NCBI GenBank assembly: GCA_023404675.1
Contig: JAEYAW010000010.1
Location: forward strand, 62,001-126,000
Reading direction: 5' to 3'
DNA from: Pseudomonadota bacterium
Lineage (GTDB): Bacteria > Pseudomonadota > Alphaproteobacteria > Rhizobiales > Xanthobacteraceae
Length of the DNA: 64,000 nucleotides
Shown here: piece by piece, positions 24,666-33,825 of the stretch
How the letters are laid out: each line of letters starts with the position of its first letter
Position numbering within the stretch: the first letter of the stretch is position 1
Notes under the pieces: model-generated
The model's database searches: none
What the model saw: only the letters and a program-made list of their open reading frames with translations
What the model was told of the DNA's origin: nothing
Made by a program: the position numbers and the translations under genes

Positions 24666-24796
24666 CATCTCCCCTTCCGCTTTCCGTCAAAATCTCGCCC
24701 GGTCCGGGCGAGCCGTTTGCCTGCGCCTGCTTCCGCGGGTGCGCCGGGTGTGACGCGATCCGTCGCGTGCGCGCCGGGCTGCATGGAATCCCCAAG

Positions 24797-27130
24797 ATGT
24801 CGATGTTGTCTCACCGCTCTCTCTTTTTGCTCGGCGCCGCTGCGCTGACGATTGCGCCTGCCGGGTCCGTCCTCGCTCAGCAGGCCGGGTCTGCCGCGAC
24901 CGCCCTGCCCGAAATTCAGGTGACCGCGCCAAGTCCGATCCGTCGGCGCGTCATCCACCCCGCTCCCGCATCCGGCACGGGACCGCGCGTGGCGCGATCC
25001 ACACCGACGCCGCAGGCTCCGCCCGCGCCAGCCGCGCCCGAGCGCGGAACGCTCCCGATCGTGACCGACCAGTTCGCCACTGTTACGGTCGTCCCGAACG
25101 AAGAACTGCGCCGCAATCCGACGGGGTCGCTCGGCGACCAGCTGTTCGGAAAGCCCGGCATCACCGGCTCCAGCTTCGCGCCCGGCGCATCGAGCCGACC
25201 GATCATTCGCGGCCTCGACATGAACCGCGTCGGCATCACCGAGAACGGCACCAGCGCCAACGGCGCATCGGATCTCGGCGAAGATCATTTCGTGCCGGTC
25301 GATCCGCTCGCGGCCAACCAGATCGAGGTCATTCGCGGCCCGGCCGCACTGCGCTGGGGCTCGACCTCGATCGGCGGCGTCGTCAACGCCACCAACAACC
25401 GCATTCCCGACACATGGCCGTGCGGCGTCTCGCCGACGCAGGCTTACGGATATGTCAAAGCACCTGTCGCGACCGGCAGATCCTCCTGCACCAGCTTCGA
25501 GACCCGCACGGAGGTGTCGAGCGTCGACAGCGGCATCAACGGCGCGGTGCTGCTCGATGCCGCCGGCAACAATGTCGCGATTCATGCGGATGCCTATGGC
25601 CGCCGCGCGAGCGACTATTCCATTCCGGCCTATCCGTATCTGAACGAGCCCGGCCTTCCGTTCGACAAGAAGCAGGCCAACTCGGCCGTCAGTTCGGCGG
25701 GCGGCTCGATCGGCGGATCGTATTTCTTCGACGGTGGTTTCATCGGCGCGGCGATCACACAGACCAACGCGCTTTATAATATTCCCGGCGTCGAAGGCTC
25801 CGAATACTGGACCCGCATCGACGCCAGGCAGACCAAATTCACGACCAAAGGCGAGTATCGTCCCGACAGCGCGGTGATCGACGCCGTCCGTTTCTGGGGC
25901 GCGGTGACCGACTACAGGCACAATGAGATCGGACTTGAGGATTCGTCGGACTGGGCCTCGACGACGATCCATCAGACCTTCACCAATCGCGAACAGGAAG
26001 GCCGCGTCGAAGTGCAGTTCATGCCCTTCAACGCCCGCTTCGCCAGCATCACCACCGCGGTCGGCGCCCAGATCGGACATCAGGAACTGACCGCACCGAG
26101 CCCCGAAAATCCGGGCTCGGTGTTCAACGGCCTGTTCGATCCGAACCGGAATACGCGTGTCGCGGGCTACGTGTTCAACGAACTCAAGTTCACCGACACA
26201 ACACGCGCCCAGGTCGCGGGCCGCGTCGAGCATGTCGATCTGTCCGGATCGACGCCGGATTTCCCGATCGACTATCTGCCGGACGGCACGCCACAGTTCA
26301 GCATCGCCCGCAACCGCTCCTTCACGCCCATGAGCGCATCGGTCGGCCTGCTGCACGACCTGCCGTGGGACCTGGTCGCCAGCGTGTCCGGTCAGTATGT
26401 CCAGCGCGCGCCCAAGGCCGCCGAACTGTTTTCACGCGGCGGCCACGACGCCACCGGCACGTTCGATATCGGCAACCCCAACCTGACCCTCGAAACCGCC
26501 AGCTCGGTCGAGGTCGGCCTGCGCCGCGCCACCGGCCCGGTGCGGTTCGAGGCGACCGGCTATTACACCCACTTCAACAACTTCATCTATCGCCGCATCA
26601 CCGGCGTGATGTGCGACGATGATTTCGCCAGTTGCGGAAATCCCGACGGCGAATTGCAGCAGGCTGTCTACTCGCAGCGCAACGCGACATTCCGTGGCTT
26701 TGAGTTCCAGACCCAGACCGACGTGGCCAAGTTGTGGGGCGGCACGTTCGGCATCGAGGCGCAATTCGACATCGTGCGCGCGACGTTCGAGGACGGCAGC
26801 AACGTGCCCCGCATTCCGCCGATGCGGGTCGGCGGCGGCCTGTTCTGGCGCGACATGAACTGGCTGGCGAAGGTCAACCTGCTGCACGCATTCGCCCAGA
26901 ACGATGTGTCAGCGAACGAGACCACGACGCCGGGCTACAACCTGCTGCGCGCCGAGGTGAGCTACACGACGAAGCTGAAACCTTACGGTTTTGGTCCGCG
27001 CGAAATCACCGTGGGTGCGGTCGGCAACAACCTGCTCAACGAGCAAATCCGCAACGCGGTGTCCTTCACCAAGGATCAGGTGCTGATGCCGGGCATCGGC
27101 GTGAAGCTGTTCGCCAACCTGAAATACTGA
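24797..27130 (+). CDS. TonB-dependent outer membrane receptor (probable zinc or metal receptor)
   Basis: A 777-residue TonB-dependent receptor. A signal peptide ends at VLAQQAG (about residue 26), followed by a Pro-rich linker, the plug domain with RPIIRGLDMNRVGI and NQIEVIRGPAALRWG, and a 22-strand barrel ending in the aromatic tail FANLKY. The start at 24797 (MSMLSHRS) is the first sensible one; the open frame runs upstream through unrelated sequence. The upstream Zur-like site and DUF2946 partner suggest zinc as substrate, similar in idea to ZnuD, but no His-rich loop is evident. Without that inference the substrate is unknown. Confidence 0.9.
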   Translation: MSMLSHRSLFLLGAAALTIAPAGSVLAQQAGSAATALPEIQVTAPSPIRRRVIHPAPASGTGPRVARSTPTPQAPPAPAAPERGTLPIVTDQFATVTVVPNEELRRNPTGSLGDQLFGKPGITGSSFAPGASSRPIIRGLDMNRVGITENGTSANGASDLGEDHFVPVDPLAANQIEVIRGPAALRWGSTSIGGVVNATNNRIPDTWPCGVSPTQAYGYVKAPVATGRSSCTSFETRTEVSSVDSGINGAVLLDAAGNNVAIHADAYGRRASDYSIPAYPYLNEPGLPFDKKQANSAVSSAGGSIGGSYFFDGGFIGAAITQTNALYNIPGVEGSEYWTRIDARQTKFTTKGEYRPDSAVIDAVRFWGAVTDYRHNEIGLEDSSDWASTTIHQTFTNREQEGRVEVQFMPFNARFASITTAVGAQIGHQELTAPSPENPGSVFNGLFDPNRNTRVAGYVFNELKFTDTTRAQVAGRVEHVDLSGSTPDFPIDYLPDGTPQFSIARNRSFTPMSASVGLLHDLPWDLVASVSGQYVQRAPKAAELFSRGGHDATGTFDIGNPNLTLETASSVEVGLRRATGPVRFEATGYYTHFNNFIYRRITGVMCDDDFASCGNPDGELQQAVYSQRNATFRGFEFQTQTDVAKLWGGTFGIEAQFDIVRATFEDGSNVPRIPPMRVGGGLFWRDMNWLAKVNLLHAFAQNDVSANETTTPGYNLLRAEVSYTTKLKPYGFGPREITVGAVGNNLLNEQIRNAVSFTKDQVLMPGIGVKLFANLKY

Positions 27131-27215
27131 AAACCGCGATCAGAGGACGTGGCCGGCAGCGGCCGCGTCCCCGCCGCCGAAGTCGCCCGGCCGGATCGCC
27201 TCGACCTGAAGCGCG

Positions 27216-27728
27216 TTACGCGGCGTAACGCCAGTCCGGCCGGATCGGTCCCGACACGCCCTCGAAGGCCGCGTCCGTGAGTTCATTGACGAGAATCCGT
27301 GCCGGATCCACCGGGCCCGGCATGGTGGCGCGCCCCTTCGGGACCGCCGTGAACCCGGCGCGCCGATAATAGTCCGCGTCGCCGACCAGCAGGATCAGGT
27401 GGTGGCCCTTGGCGCGGGCCTCCTCGATTGCACGTTCCAGCAACCGCCGGCCGATACCCCGATCGCGGAACGGCGGCTCGACGGTCAGGGGGCCAAGCAG
27501 CAGAGCCGGGGTCTCTCCGACGCAGATCGGCAGTTGCCGCACCGATCCGACCAGCAGCGTCCCGATCCAGGCGGTGAACGACAGATCGAGGATATGACTG
27601 ACGTTTTCCCGCAGCCGATAGGCGCTCAGGACATAACGTCCGGGACCGAACGTGCGCTCGTGCAGCCGCTCGATCGCCGTCGCGTCGTTGGCTTTTTCAG
27701 GAAGGATGGAGAGAGAAAGATCGTTCAT
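27216..27728 (-). CDS. GNAT family N-acetyltransferase
   Basis: A 170-residue acetyltransferase. The acetyl-CoA site is PPFRDRGIGRRLLERAIEEA (near residues 84-103), and LVGDADYYRRAGF is the typical YhbS-like C-terminal segment. The substrate is unknown. It is convergent with the TonB receptor gene. Confidence 0.88.
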   Translation of the reverse strand: MNDLSLSILPEKANDATAIERLHERTFGPGRYVLSAYRLRENVSHILDLSFTAWIGTLLVGSVRQLPICVGETPALLLGPLTVEPPFRDRGIGRRLLERAIEEARAKGHHLILLVGDADYYRRAGFTAVPKGRATMPGPVDPARILVNELTDAAFEGVSGPIRPDWRYAA

Positions 27729-27885
27729 GACTTATCCGTGACGGCCTGCGCCATAGCACTTGCCGGAGCGCGGGTCCATCGCACCGTTCACGCCGCCTGC
27801 ACCACCCGTTTGCCGTGATGCACCCGCTCACGAAATTCTTGAACCGCGCGCCGGTTACAATCTACAGTCATCAGGAAGCATCCCG

Positions 27886-27920
27886 ATATTGATAATATTC
27901 TACGAGCCGTTTCAAAGGGG
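27886..27920 (+). promoter_or_regulatory. AT-rich inverted repeat and RBS before the secreted protein gene
   Basis: ATATT (27886-27890) and AATAT (27894-27898) form a small AT-rich inverted repeat in otherwise GC-rich DNA and provide TATA-like -10 material. A strong AAGGGG ribosome-binding site lies at 27915-27920, 8 bases before the ATG at 27929. Confidence 0.4.
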
Positions 27921-27928
27921 CAATTGCC

Positions 27929-29443
27929 ATGCGCCTGCCGCTCTCCGGACGTCTTTTCCGCTCGACATTTCTTTTCTTTGCCACCGCCGGCGCTCTGGGT
28001 CTGCCCGCCGGCCTCGCACATGCCCAGGGGTTCGGAACCGGAACCAATGGCCTCGGCCTTTCGGTGGACGGCGTCTGTGCCGTCGGGACCTGTCCGCCGT
28101 CGCCGACCGCTCTCAACACCGATCACACGCTGCCGTTCTCGTTCGTCCATACATTGGCCAACGGCGACAGCTATCGCATCGCCGGCACGATGAATTCGGG
28201 CTCGGATAACAACGGCTTCAGCATCCATAACAATGTGCTGTTCACCGCCACTTACCTTGGGCATGTCTCCCCCGCCGATCAGGCCGCCGACAACAGCCCG
28301 TCCCAGCAGGACACCCTGACCATCGCGGCCTACGTCAATGCCGACGAAACTTACGCCAACATCAACATTCCAAATCCAGTCGGCGTCGCTTTCTCTTCCG
28401 ATATCGTCGCGTCGAGTTCGGTTTCGGAAGTTCTCGTGGCCAATGGCGTCACCTATCCCACGGTGGGACCGGTCTCTCCTCCGGGGCCGTTCACGACCGT
28501 TGCACCGACCCGGTCAGTCCCCGGCCATCAGTTCAATACGGTCTGGACCTATACCCTGACATTTGGAGCCGGATCGCCCGTCGGTTCGTGGATCCAGACA
28601 GGCTATTTCGTGCTGCCGACGGCCGGACTGGTGGCCGCCGTGCTGCCGACGGCGCGGACCAGTTCGGTCATTCCGGCCACAGACAAGGCGAGCGACGCGG
28701 CCGACAATGCGTTCAGCACGGTGACGGCATTCGCCACGGTGATCAACAACTCCGGCAACGACAACACCAACTGTTCGCTGTCGTTGCCGAAGGAAATTCC
28801 GGGGCAATTCCATTTCCAGACGACGGATCCCGCGACCAATCAGCCGACCGGATCGGCCGATACGGCCGTAACCATCCCTGCCAACAAAAGCCAGACCTTC
28901 GTCTTCTCGGTCACGCCGACCAGCGTGTTCTCGCAGACCATTCCAATCCAGTTCGGATGCCAGTACCAGTTCACCAAATCGGTGACCGGCCTCAACACAT
29001 TCCTGCTGACCGCCAGCCAGACTCCCATTCCAGACATGCTGTCGATCGCGGCGACCCCCTCGGGAGACGGCGTGCTGAATCTGGCCGGACCAAGCGGCGG
29101 CAACGCATTCGCGACCTCCGCGATCAACATCGGCGCTGCGGGGCCTGTCACCGTCAGCGTCAGCGACGCGCCTCCCGGGCAGCAGCCGCGCGGACTGCCC
29201 CTTGCCCTCGCCATCTGCCAGACAGATCTGGTCGTGAAACCGGGCGGCGAGTGCGTCAATCCAACGTCGCCCGGTGCTTCGGTATCGCTCTCGCCGGCAA
29301 GCAATCAGACCGTCACCTTCTCGGTCTTCGTCGGCGGTGCCGGCAATATCGCCTTCGATCCCGAGCGCAATCGCATCTATGTCACTGCGGTTCAGAACAA
29401 CACGGCGGTTGGTCAGTCGAGCGTTGCCGTCCGCACGCAGTAA
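27929..29443 (+). CDS. Secreted protein of unknown function
   Basis: A 504-residue protein I do not recognise. A signal peptide with Arg-rich start and cleavage after AHAQ (about residue 33) indicates export. The mature part is rich in Thr, Ser, Val, Asn and Pro with alternating hydrophobic residues, suggesting stacked beta-sandwich domains. It contains six Cys, with CAVGTC near the N-terminus and others after residue 275 that could pair as disulfides. There is no membrane helix in the mature part. It is a single-gene unit between convergent or divergent enzymes, and its composition looks less GC-rich than its neighbours. An adhesin or surface structural protein is possible but unproven. Confidence 0.8.
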   Translation: MRLPLSGRLFRSTFLFFATAGALGLPAGLAHAQGFGTGTNGLGLSVDGVCAVGTCPPSPTALNTDHTLPFSFVHTLANGDSYRIAGTMNSGSDNNGFSIHNNVLFTATYLGHVSPADQAADNSPSQQDTLTIAAYVNADETYANINIPNPVGVAFSSDIVASSSVSEVLVANGVTYPTVGPVSPPGPFTTVAPTRSVPGHQFNTVWTYTLTFGAGSPVGSWIQTGYFVLPTAGLVAAVLPTARTSSVIPATDKASDAADNAFSTVTAFATVINNSGNDNTNCSLSLPKEIPGQFHFQTTDPATNQPTGSADTAVTIPANKSQTFVFSVTPTSVFSQTIPIQFGCQYQFTKSVTGLNTFLLTASQTPIPDMLSIAATPSGDGVLNLAGPSGGNAFATSAINIGAAGPVTVSVSDAPPGQQPRGLPLALAICQTDLVVKPGGECVNPTSPGASVSLSPASNQTVTFSVFVGGAGNIAFDPERNRIYVTAVQNNTAVGQSSVAVRTQ

Positions 29444-29464
29444 ACGCAGCACCGCTTCGGCGCG

Positions 29465-29956
29465 TCAGCTCCAGTCGGCGGAAGCGGGCGCGCCGAACAG
29501 CACCTCGGCCACCCGCCGCCGCGTCGCCGGCGTGGTGTCCGGCGGCAGCGCATCCACCGGGAAATAGCCGCACGCGGCAATCTCCCGGTTCGGCCTTGGC
29601 AGTTCGTCCTGCGTGAAGGCGCGAACCACATACAGCGCGACATGATCCCTGCGCGAGATGCGCCGGTTGAAATAGACGGCATGGAGAGATGGCGGCCCGG
29701 TGAGGACGATATTGCCTTCCTCCTGCAACTCCCGCGTCAGCGCGTCGAGACAGGTCTCGCCGACCTCGACGCCCCCGCCCGGCAGATACCAGCCCGACAC
29801 ATAGGTGTGCCGCACCAGAAACACGCGGCCCCCCGGATCCAGCACGAGGGCCCGCACGCCCAGCGTCATCCCGCGCGCGAACCGCCAGTAGAGATGAAAC
29901 ACGCGGCGCAATACAGGCTCGAACCGCTGCCGCAACGTTTTCGCCTCGTTCGCCAT
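29465..29956 (-). CDS. NUDIX hydrolase
   Basis: A 163-residue protein with the NUDIX box GGGVEVGETCLDALTRELQ followed by EEGNI near residues 60-83. The final G is displaced from the strict consensus, but the catalytic REL-x-EE is present. It hydrolyses some nucleoside diphosphate-linked compound, not identifiable from sequence. It is convergent with the secreted protein gene and divergent from the phosphoesterase. Confidence 0.88.
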   Translation of the reverse strand: MANEAKTLRQRFEPVLRRVFHLYWRFARGMTLGVRALVLDPGGRVFLVRHTYVSGWYLPGGGVEVGETCLDALTRELQEEGNIVLTGPPSLHAVYFNRRISRRDHVALYVVRAFTQDELPRPNREIAACGYFPVDALPPDTTPATRRRVAEVLFGAPASADWS

Positions 29957-30065
29957 ATGCCGTTCACCCCGACTGCCCCGTCGTCACACGCGAACGCCGC
30001 GCACATGAATCCTAGCCGAGCTCATCCATTTGCGATATCCGCCGCGGTCATCCATGGTGACTCCG

Positions 30066-30986
30066 ATGACCCCTTTCGTTCTCGCCCACTTGTCAGATCC
30101 GCATCTTGCTCCGTTGCCGCGACCGAAATTGCATCAGCTCGCGGGCAAGCGTGCGCTCGGCTATGCCAACTGGACGCAGAACCGTCGCGGCACGCAGCAG
30201 GGCGACGTGCTGAGCACGCTCGTGGCGGACATGAAGGCGCAAAGGCCCGACCATACGGCAGTGACGGGAGACCTCGTCAATCTCGCGCTGCCCGCCGAGT
30301 TCGGGCCGGCGCGGGAATGGCTTGAATCGCTCGGGCCTCCTTCGGATGTTACGGCCGTGCCCGGCAATCACGACGCCTATGTCTTCACGACGCGCCACCA
30401 TCACCGCCACGAATGGGACGATTATCTGCGCGGCGACGATGCTGCCGAAGGCGGAACGTTTCCGTTCATCCGAAAGCGCGGGCCGGTCGTGCTGATCGGA
30501 GTCTCGACCGCCGTTCCGACGCTGCCCCTGATGGCGACGGGACGACTCGGCCGCAAGCAGCGCGAGGCGCTGGCCCGCACCCTTGGCGAACTGAAGGACA
30601 GCGGCCTGTTTCGCGTGCTGCTGATTCACCACCCGCTCGCAAGCCCGCGCGAGCGCTGGCACAAACGGCTTACGGACGCGCGGCAGTTGCTGGCGATCCT
30701 GCGCGAGCATGGCGTGGACATGGTGCTGCACGGCCACGACCACCGCCATTCGACGATGATGTTCGAGGGACCGCACGGACCCATTCCGGCGATCGGCGTC
30801 CCGTCGGCTTCAGCCGCGCCGCATGGCACGCGCGACCCGGCGGCCTATAATCTGTTCTACATCGACAAGGACGGCGATGACTGGAGGGTCGAGATGGCCA
30901 CGCGCGGCTTTCGCCCGCGTGACACATCCGGTTTCGACGACTCGCCGCTTCAGGTCACGGACATCAAGCGGCGGCAGCCGGTGTAA
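30066..30986 (+). CDS. Calcineurin-like metallophosphoesterase (CpdA/Icc-like)
   Basis: A 306-residue cytoplasmic phosphoesterase. All five metal-site motifs are present in order: D-P-H (Asp11, His13), GDLVN, GNHD, LLIHHPLA and HGHDHRH. The family includes the cAMP phosphodiesterase CpdA; a link with the cyclase at 22.5-24.2 kb is tempting but only by proximity in the window. The start MTPFVLAHLSDPH at 30066 places the first motif correctly; the frame extends 12 codons upstream. Confidence 0.9.
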   Translation: MTPFVLAHLSDPHLAPLPRPKLHQLAGKRALGYANWTQNRRGTQQGDVLSTLVADMKAQRPDHTAVTGDLVNLALPAEFGPAREWLESLGPPSDVTAVPGNHDAYVFTTRHHHRHEWDDYLRGDDAAEGGTFPFIRKRGPVVLIGVSTAVPTLPLMATGRLGRKQREALARTLGELKDSGLFRVLLIHHPLASPRERWHKRLTDARQLLAILREHGVDMVLHGHDHRHSTMMFEGPHGPIPAIGVPSASAAPHGTRDPAAYNLFYIDKDGDDWRVEMATRGFRPRDTSGFDDSPLQVTDIKRRQPV

Positions 30987-31001
30987 ACGGCGGGATCGCC
31001 G

Positions 31002-31556
31002 TCACATGCTCCGCAGAGCCGCGAACAGCGCGACGCAGAACAGCGACAGCGCGCCGACGACAACGCCGAGCACGAACGGCCAGAACCGTCCGCCCCGGCG
31101 GGCGGGCTTCGGGGCCGGCGCGGACGATGGCGTCGCCACCAGCGCCTGCTCGCGCTCGACCATGCGGCGCGCGACATAGTCAGTGACCGCCTTCACGATC
31201 ACCGGCACCTCGTGCGACTCGGCCAGCACGATGCGGCCAAAGCGGGTGTCCTGCACGAAACGATAGAGGCGCTTGTCGCGCCCCATCACCACGTGGGCGA
31301 CCACGTCGACCCACAGGCGCGGCGTGTCCCCCCGGCTGATGCCCCGGTCGAACAGATCGACGCGCTCCGGGATTTCGGCGAACAGCGGATCGAGTGCCTC
31401 GTTGAGAATCTCAAGCCGCGCCACCTCGGCATCGCGCAGATCGACCACCACCGCCGTGCGGTCCGCAGCTTCGATCCGCGCCTGCCGCAGCGCATCGCTC
31501 AGCCGGATCGGACGGGATGACTCGGGCTGTCTGTTTTCGGCGGTCTGATCGGCCAT
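31002..31556 (-). CDS. Conserved hypothetical protein with C-terminal membrane anchor
   Basis: A 184-residue protein whose first 145 residues are soluble and mixed alpha/beta (LWVDVVAHVVMGRDKRLYRF) and whose last 25 residues form a membrane helix after a basic Pro-rich linker (PKPARRGGRFW). It would therefore sit on the cytoplasmic face of the membrane. I do not recognise the family beyond similar hypothetical proteins in Bradyrhizobiaceae. It is convergent with the phosphoesterase, 15 bases away. Confidence 0.75.
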   Translation of the reverse strand: MADQTAENRQPESSRPIRLSDALRQARIEAADRTAVVVDLRDAEVARLEILNEALDPLFAEIPERVDLFDRGISRGDTPRLWVDVVAHVVMGRDKRLYRFVQDTRFGRIVLAESHEVPVIVKAVTDYVARRMVEREQALVATPSSAPAPKPARRGGRFWPFVLGVVVGALSLFCVALFAALRSM

Positions 31557-31691
31557 CGCGAAAGTCCTGTATGCCCACCCGCGCCAACGGCTTTTCGCTG
31601 GCGCGCCATAAGGTTAGGCTGACGCTTAACCTATCAGTAACCATGGCCGCCGCAAAGCGGGGTCCGCCAGACCGTCGCCGGAAGGGCCGGG

Positions 31692-31731
31692 AAAAAACAT
31701 CGGCCCCGTCCGGCAGAACCGGACGGGGCCG
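31692..31731 (-). terminator. Terminator after the aceA-DUF4170 unit
   Basis: On the minus strand a perfect 13-bp stem CGGCCCCGTCCGG / CCGGACGGGGCCG with a 5-base loop is followed by AT and a run of six T. It lies 37 bases beyond the DUF4170 stop and is the strongest terminator in the window. Confidence 0.93.
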
Positions 31732-31768
31732 ACACCCCTTGGACGATGACGGGCTTGCGAGCCGCGGA

Positions 31769-31978
31769 TCAGGCGGTGCCCCGGTGCGGCTCCTCGACGA
31801 TCGAGAAGCGCACGCTGCCGCGATGACGGTTCTCCTCGGAGACCGCCTTCCAGGCTGCCTCGGCTTCCTCGCGGGTCTTGAACGGACCCTTCACCTGCGC
31901 GGATCCCTCGACCAGCTTGTGGAAGTTCATCGAGCCGAACTCACCGCCGATCACCCAGAAATTGCTTCCTGTCGTCAT
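31769..31978 (-). CDS. DUF4170 family protein
   Basis: A 69-residue protein, NFWVIGGEFGSMNFHKLVEG followed by GPFKTREEAEAAWKAVSEEN, matching the small DUF4170 family of Rhizobiales; function unknown. GGGAGA lies before the ATG. It begins 27 bases after the isocitrate lyase stop and ends before a strong terminator, so the two genes probably form one transcript. A second DUF4170 protein is encoded at 43130-43384. Confidence 0.85.
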   Translation of the reverse strand: MTTGSNFWVIGGEFGSMNFHKLVEGSAQVKGPFKTREEAEAAWKAVSEENRHRGSVRFSIVEEPHRGTA

Positions 31979-32005
31979 GGTTGTCTCCCGTTGTTCAGGT
32001 CCAGA

Positions 32006-33643
32006 TCAGCCGAACTGGTTCATGGTGTTGTGCGCGCCGCCCGCCTTGAGGGCCGCCTCGCCCGCAAAGTATTCCTTGTGGTCGTCGCCGATGTCGGAGC
32101 CGGCCATGTTCTGGTGCTTCACGCAGGCGATGCCCTGACGGATCTCCTGGCGCTGGACGCCCTTCACGTAACCGAGCATGCCCTGCTCGCCGAAATATTC
32201 CCTGGCGAGATTGTCCGTCGACAGCGCGGCCGTGTGATAGGTCGGCAGCGTGATCAGGTGATGGAAGATGCCGGCGCGCTTGGCCGCATCCGCCTGGAAG
32301 GTGCGGATCAGCTCGTCGGCCTTCTTGGCCAGCGGCGTGTCGTCATACTCCGCCTTCATCAGATCGGCGCGGTTGTACTGGCTGACATCCTCGCCCGCCG
32401 CCTTCATCTCGTCGAACACCTGCCAACGGAAGTTGAGCGTCCAGTTGAACGAGGGCGAGTTGTTGTAGGCCAGCTTCGCGTTCGGCACGACTTCGCGGAT
32501 GCGATCCACCATCTCGGCGATCTGCCCGATGTTCGGCCGCTCGGTCTCGATCCACAGCAGGTCTGCGCCGTTCTGCATCGAGGTGATGCAGTCGAGCACC
32601 ACGCGATCCACGCCCGTGCCCGGACGGAACTGATACAGATTGCTGGGCAGGCGCTTCGGACGCATCAGCTTGCCGTTGCGCGTGATGATGACGTCGCCGT
32701 TGCCGATCTTCGAGGCGTCGACTTCTTCACAATCAAGGAAGCTGTTGTACTGGTCGCCGATGTCACCCGGCTTGTGGCTGACCGCGATCTGCTGGGTCAG
32801 GCCCGCGCCGAGCGAGTCGGTGCGGGTGACGATGATGCCGTCCTCCACGCCGAGTTCGAGGAAGGCGTGGCGGCAGGCGCGGATCTTCGCGAGGAAGACC
32901 TCGTGCGGCACCGTCACCTTGCCGTCCTGATGGCCGCACTGCTTCTCGTCCGAGACCTGATTCTCGATCTGCAGCGCGCAGGCGCCGGCCTCGATCATCT
33001 TCTTGGCGAGCAGATAGGTCGCCTCAGCGTTGCCGAAGCCCGCGTCGATGTCGGCGATGATCGGCACGACATGGGTCTGGAAGTTGTCGATCTTCTCGAT
33101 CAGCTGCGCTTCCTTCGCGCTGTCGCCGGCCTTGCGGGCCGCATCGAGCGCACGGAAGATGTCGTTCAGCTCACGCGAATCCGCCTGACGCAGGAAGGTG
33201 TAGAGCTCCTCGATCAGCGCCGGCACCGAGGTCTTCTCGTGCATCGACTGATCCGGCAGCGGTCCGAATTCGGAACGCAGCGCCGCGATCATCCAGCCGG
33301 ACAGATACAGATAGGTGCGGTCGGTGGTGCCGAAGTGCTTCTTCACCGAGATCAGCTTCTGCTGCGCGATGAAACCATGCCAGCAGCCGAGCGACTGGGT
33401 GTACTTGGTCGGATCCTCGTCATAACGAGCCATGTCGGCGCGCATCAGCGCCGCGGTGTAACGGGCGATGTCGAGGCCGGTCTTGAAGCGGTTCTGCAGG
33501 CGCATGCGCGCCACGGCTTCCGCGCCCACTCCGTTCCAGGTCGGCTTGGTCTTGAGGAACGCCGCCGCAGCCTCGACCTCGCTGCGATAGGAGCCGGGGC
33601 CGAGGATGGACTGATCGCTGATTCCGCGGGGCTGGAAGTTCAT
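32006..33643 (-). CDS. aceA: Isocitrate lyase
   Basis: A 545-residue isocitrate lyase of the long class, the first step of the glyoxylate bypass (isocitrate to glyoxylate and succinate), needed for growth on acetate, fatty acids and other C2 precursors. The catalytic loop EKQCGHQDGK and the substrate-binding ADIDAGFGN and TRTDSL segments are present. GAGAGGA precedes the ATG. The divergent neighbour is an ScfR/RamB-like regulator, and AT-rich palindromes lie between the two genes, which points to local control by carbon source. Confidence 0.96.
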   Translation of the reverse strand: MNFQPRGISDQSILGPGSYRSEVEAAAAFLKTKPTWNGVGAEAVARMRLQNRFKTGLDIARYTAALMRADMARYDEDPTKYTQSLGCWHGFIAQQKLISVKKHFGTTDRTYLYLSGWMIAALRSEFGPLPDQSMHEKTSVPALIEELYTFLRQADSRELNDIFRALDAARKAGDSAKEAQLIEKIDNFQTHVVPIIADIDAGFGNAEATYLLAKKMIEAGACALQIENQVSDEKQCGHQDGKVTVPHEVFLAKIRACRHAFLELGVEDGIIVTRTDSLGAGLTQQIAVSHKPGDIGDQYNSFLDCEEVDASKIGNGDVIITRNGKLMRPKRLPSNLYQFRPGTGVDRVVLDCITSMQNGADLLWIETERPNIGQIAEMVDRIREVVPNAKLAYNNSPSFNWTLNFRWQVFDEMKAAGEDVSQYNRADLMKAEYDDTPLAKKADELIRTFQADAAKRAGIFHHLITLPTYHTAALSTDNLAREYFGEQGMLGYVKGVQRQEIRQGIACVKHQNMAGSDIGDDHKEYFAGEAALKAGGAHNTMNQFG

Positions 33644-33735
33644 GGTCTTGTCCTCTCACATTCGTGACAATCGCGTTGCACGCGCCTGACCGGACATAAA
33701 CGCGGAAATCGAAAAATCCGCCAGAGGCCTTGATA

Positions 33736-33803
33736 ATGAATGAGGTTGTCATGTAACATCTCGACTTGTAACAATTGTTAATTTGTAATTTTTGTCACAA
33801 ATT
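33736..33803. promoter_or_regulatory. aceA / ScfR-like regulator divergent operator region
   Basis: The gap between aceA and the divergent regulator is strikingly AT-rich. It contains the perfect 12-bp palindrome TAACAATTGTTA (33769-33780), an imperfect palindrome TGTCATGTAACA just upstream, and TTTGTAA / TTGTCACAAA half-sites after it. Repeated TTGTNA-type half-sites suggest a cooperative binding region for the adjacent regulator. Confidence 0.6.
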
Positions 33804-33825
33804 CCAAAGTCACGACCGGGGAACC

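Noticed and set aside
27145..27170. Terminator after the TonB receptor
   Set aside because: GGACGTGGCCG and CGGCCGCGTCC form an 11-bp stem, but no T-run follows on either strand, so intrinsic termination is not supported.
30066..30986. Functional pair of the metallophosphoesterase with the cyclase at 22473-24152
   Set aside because: The genes are 6 kb apart with unrelated genes between, and the phosphoesterase family is too broad to claim cAMP as substrate.
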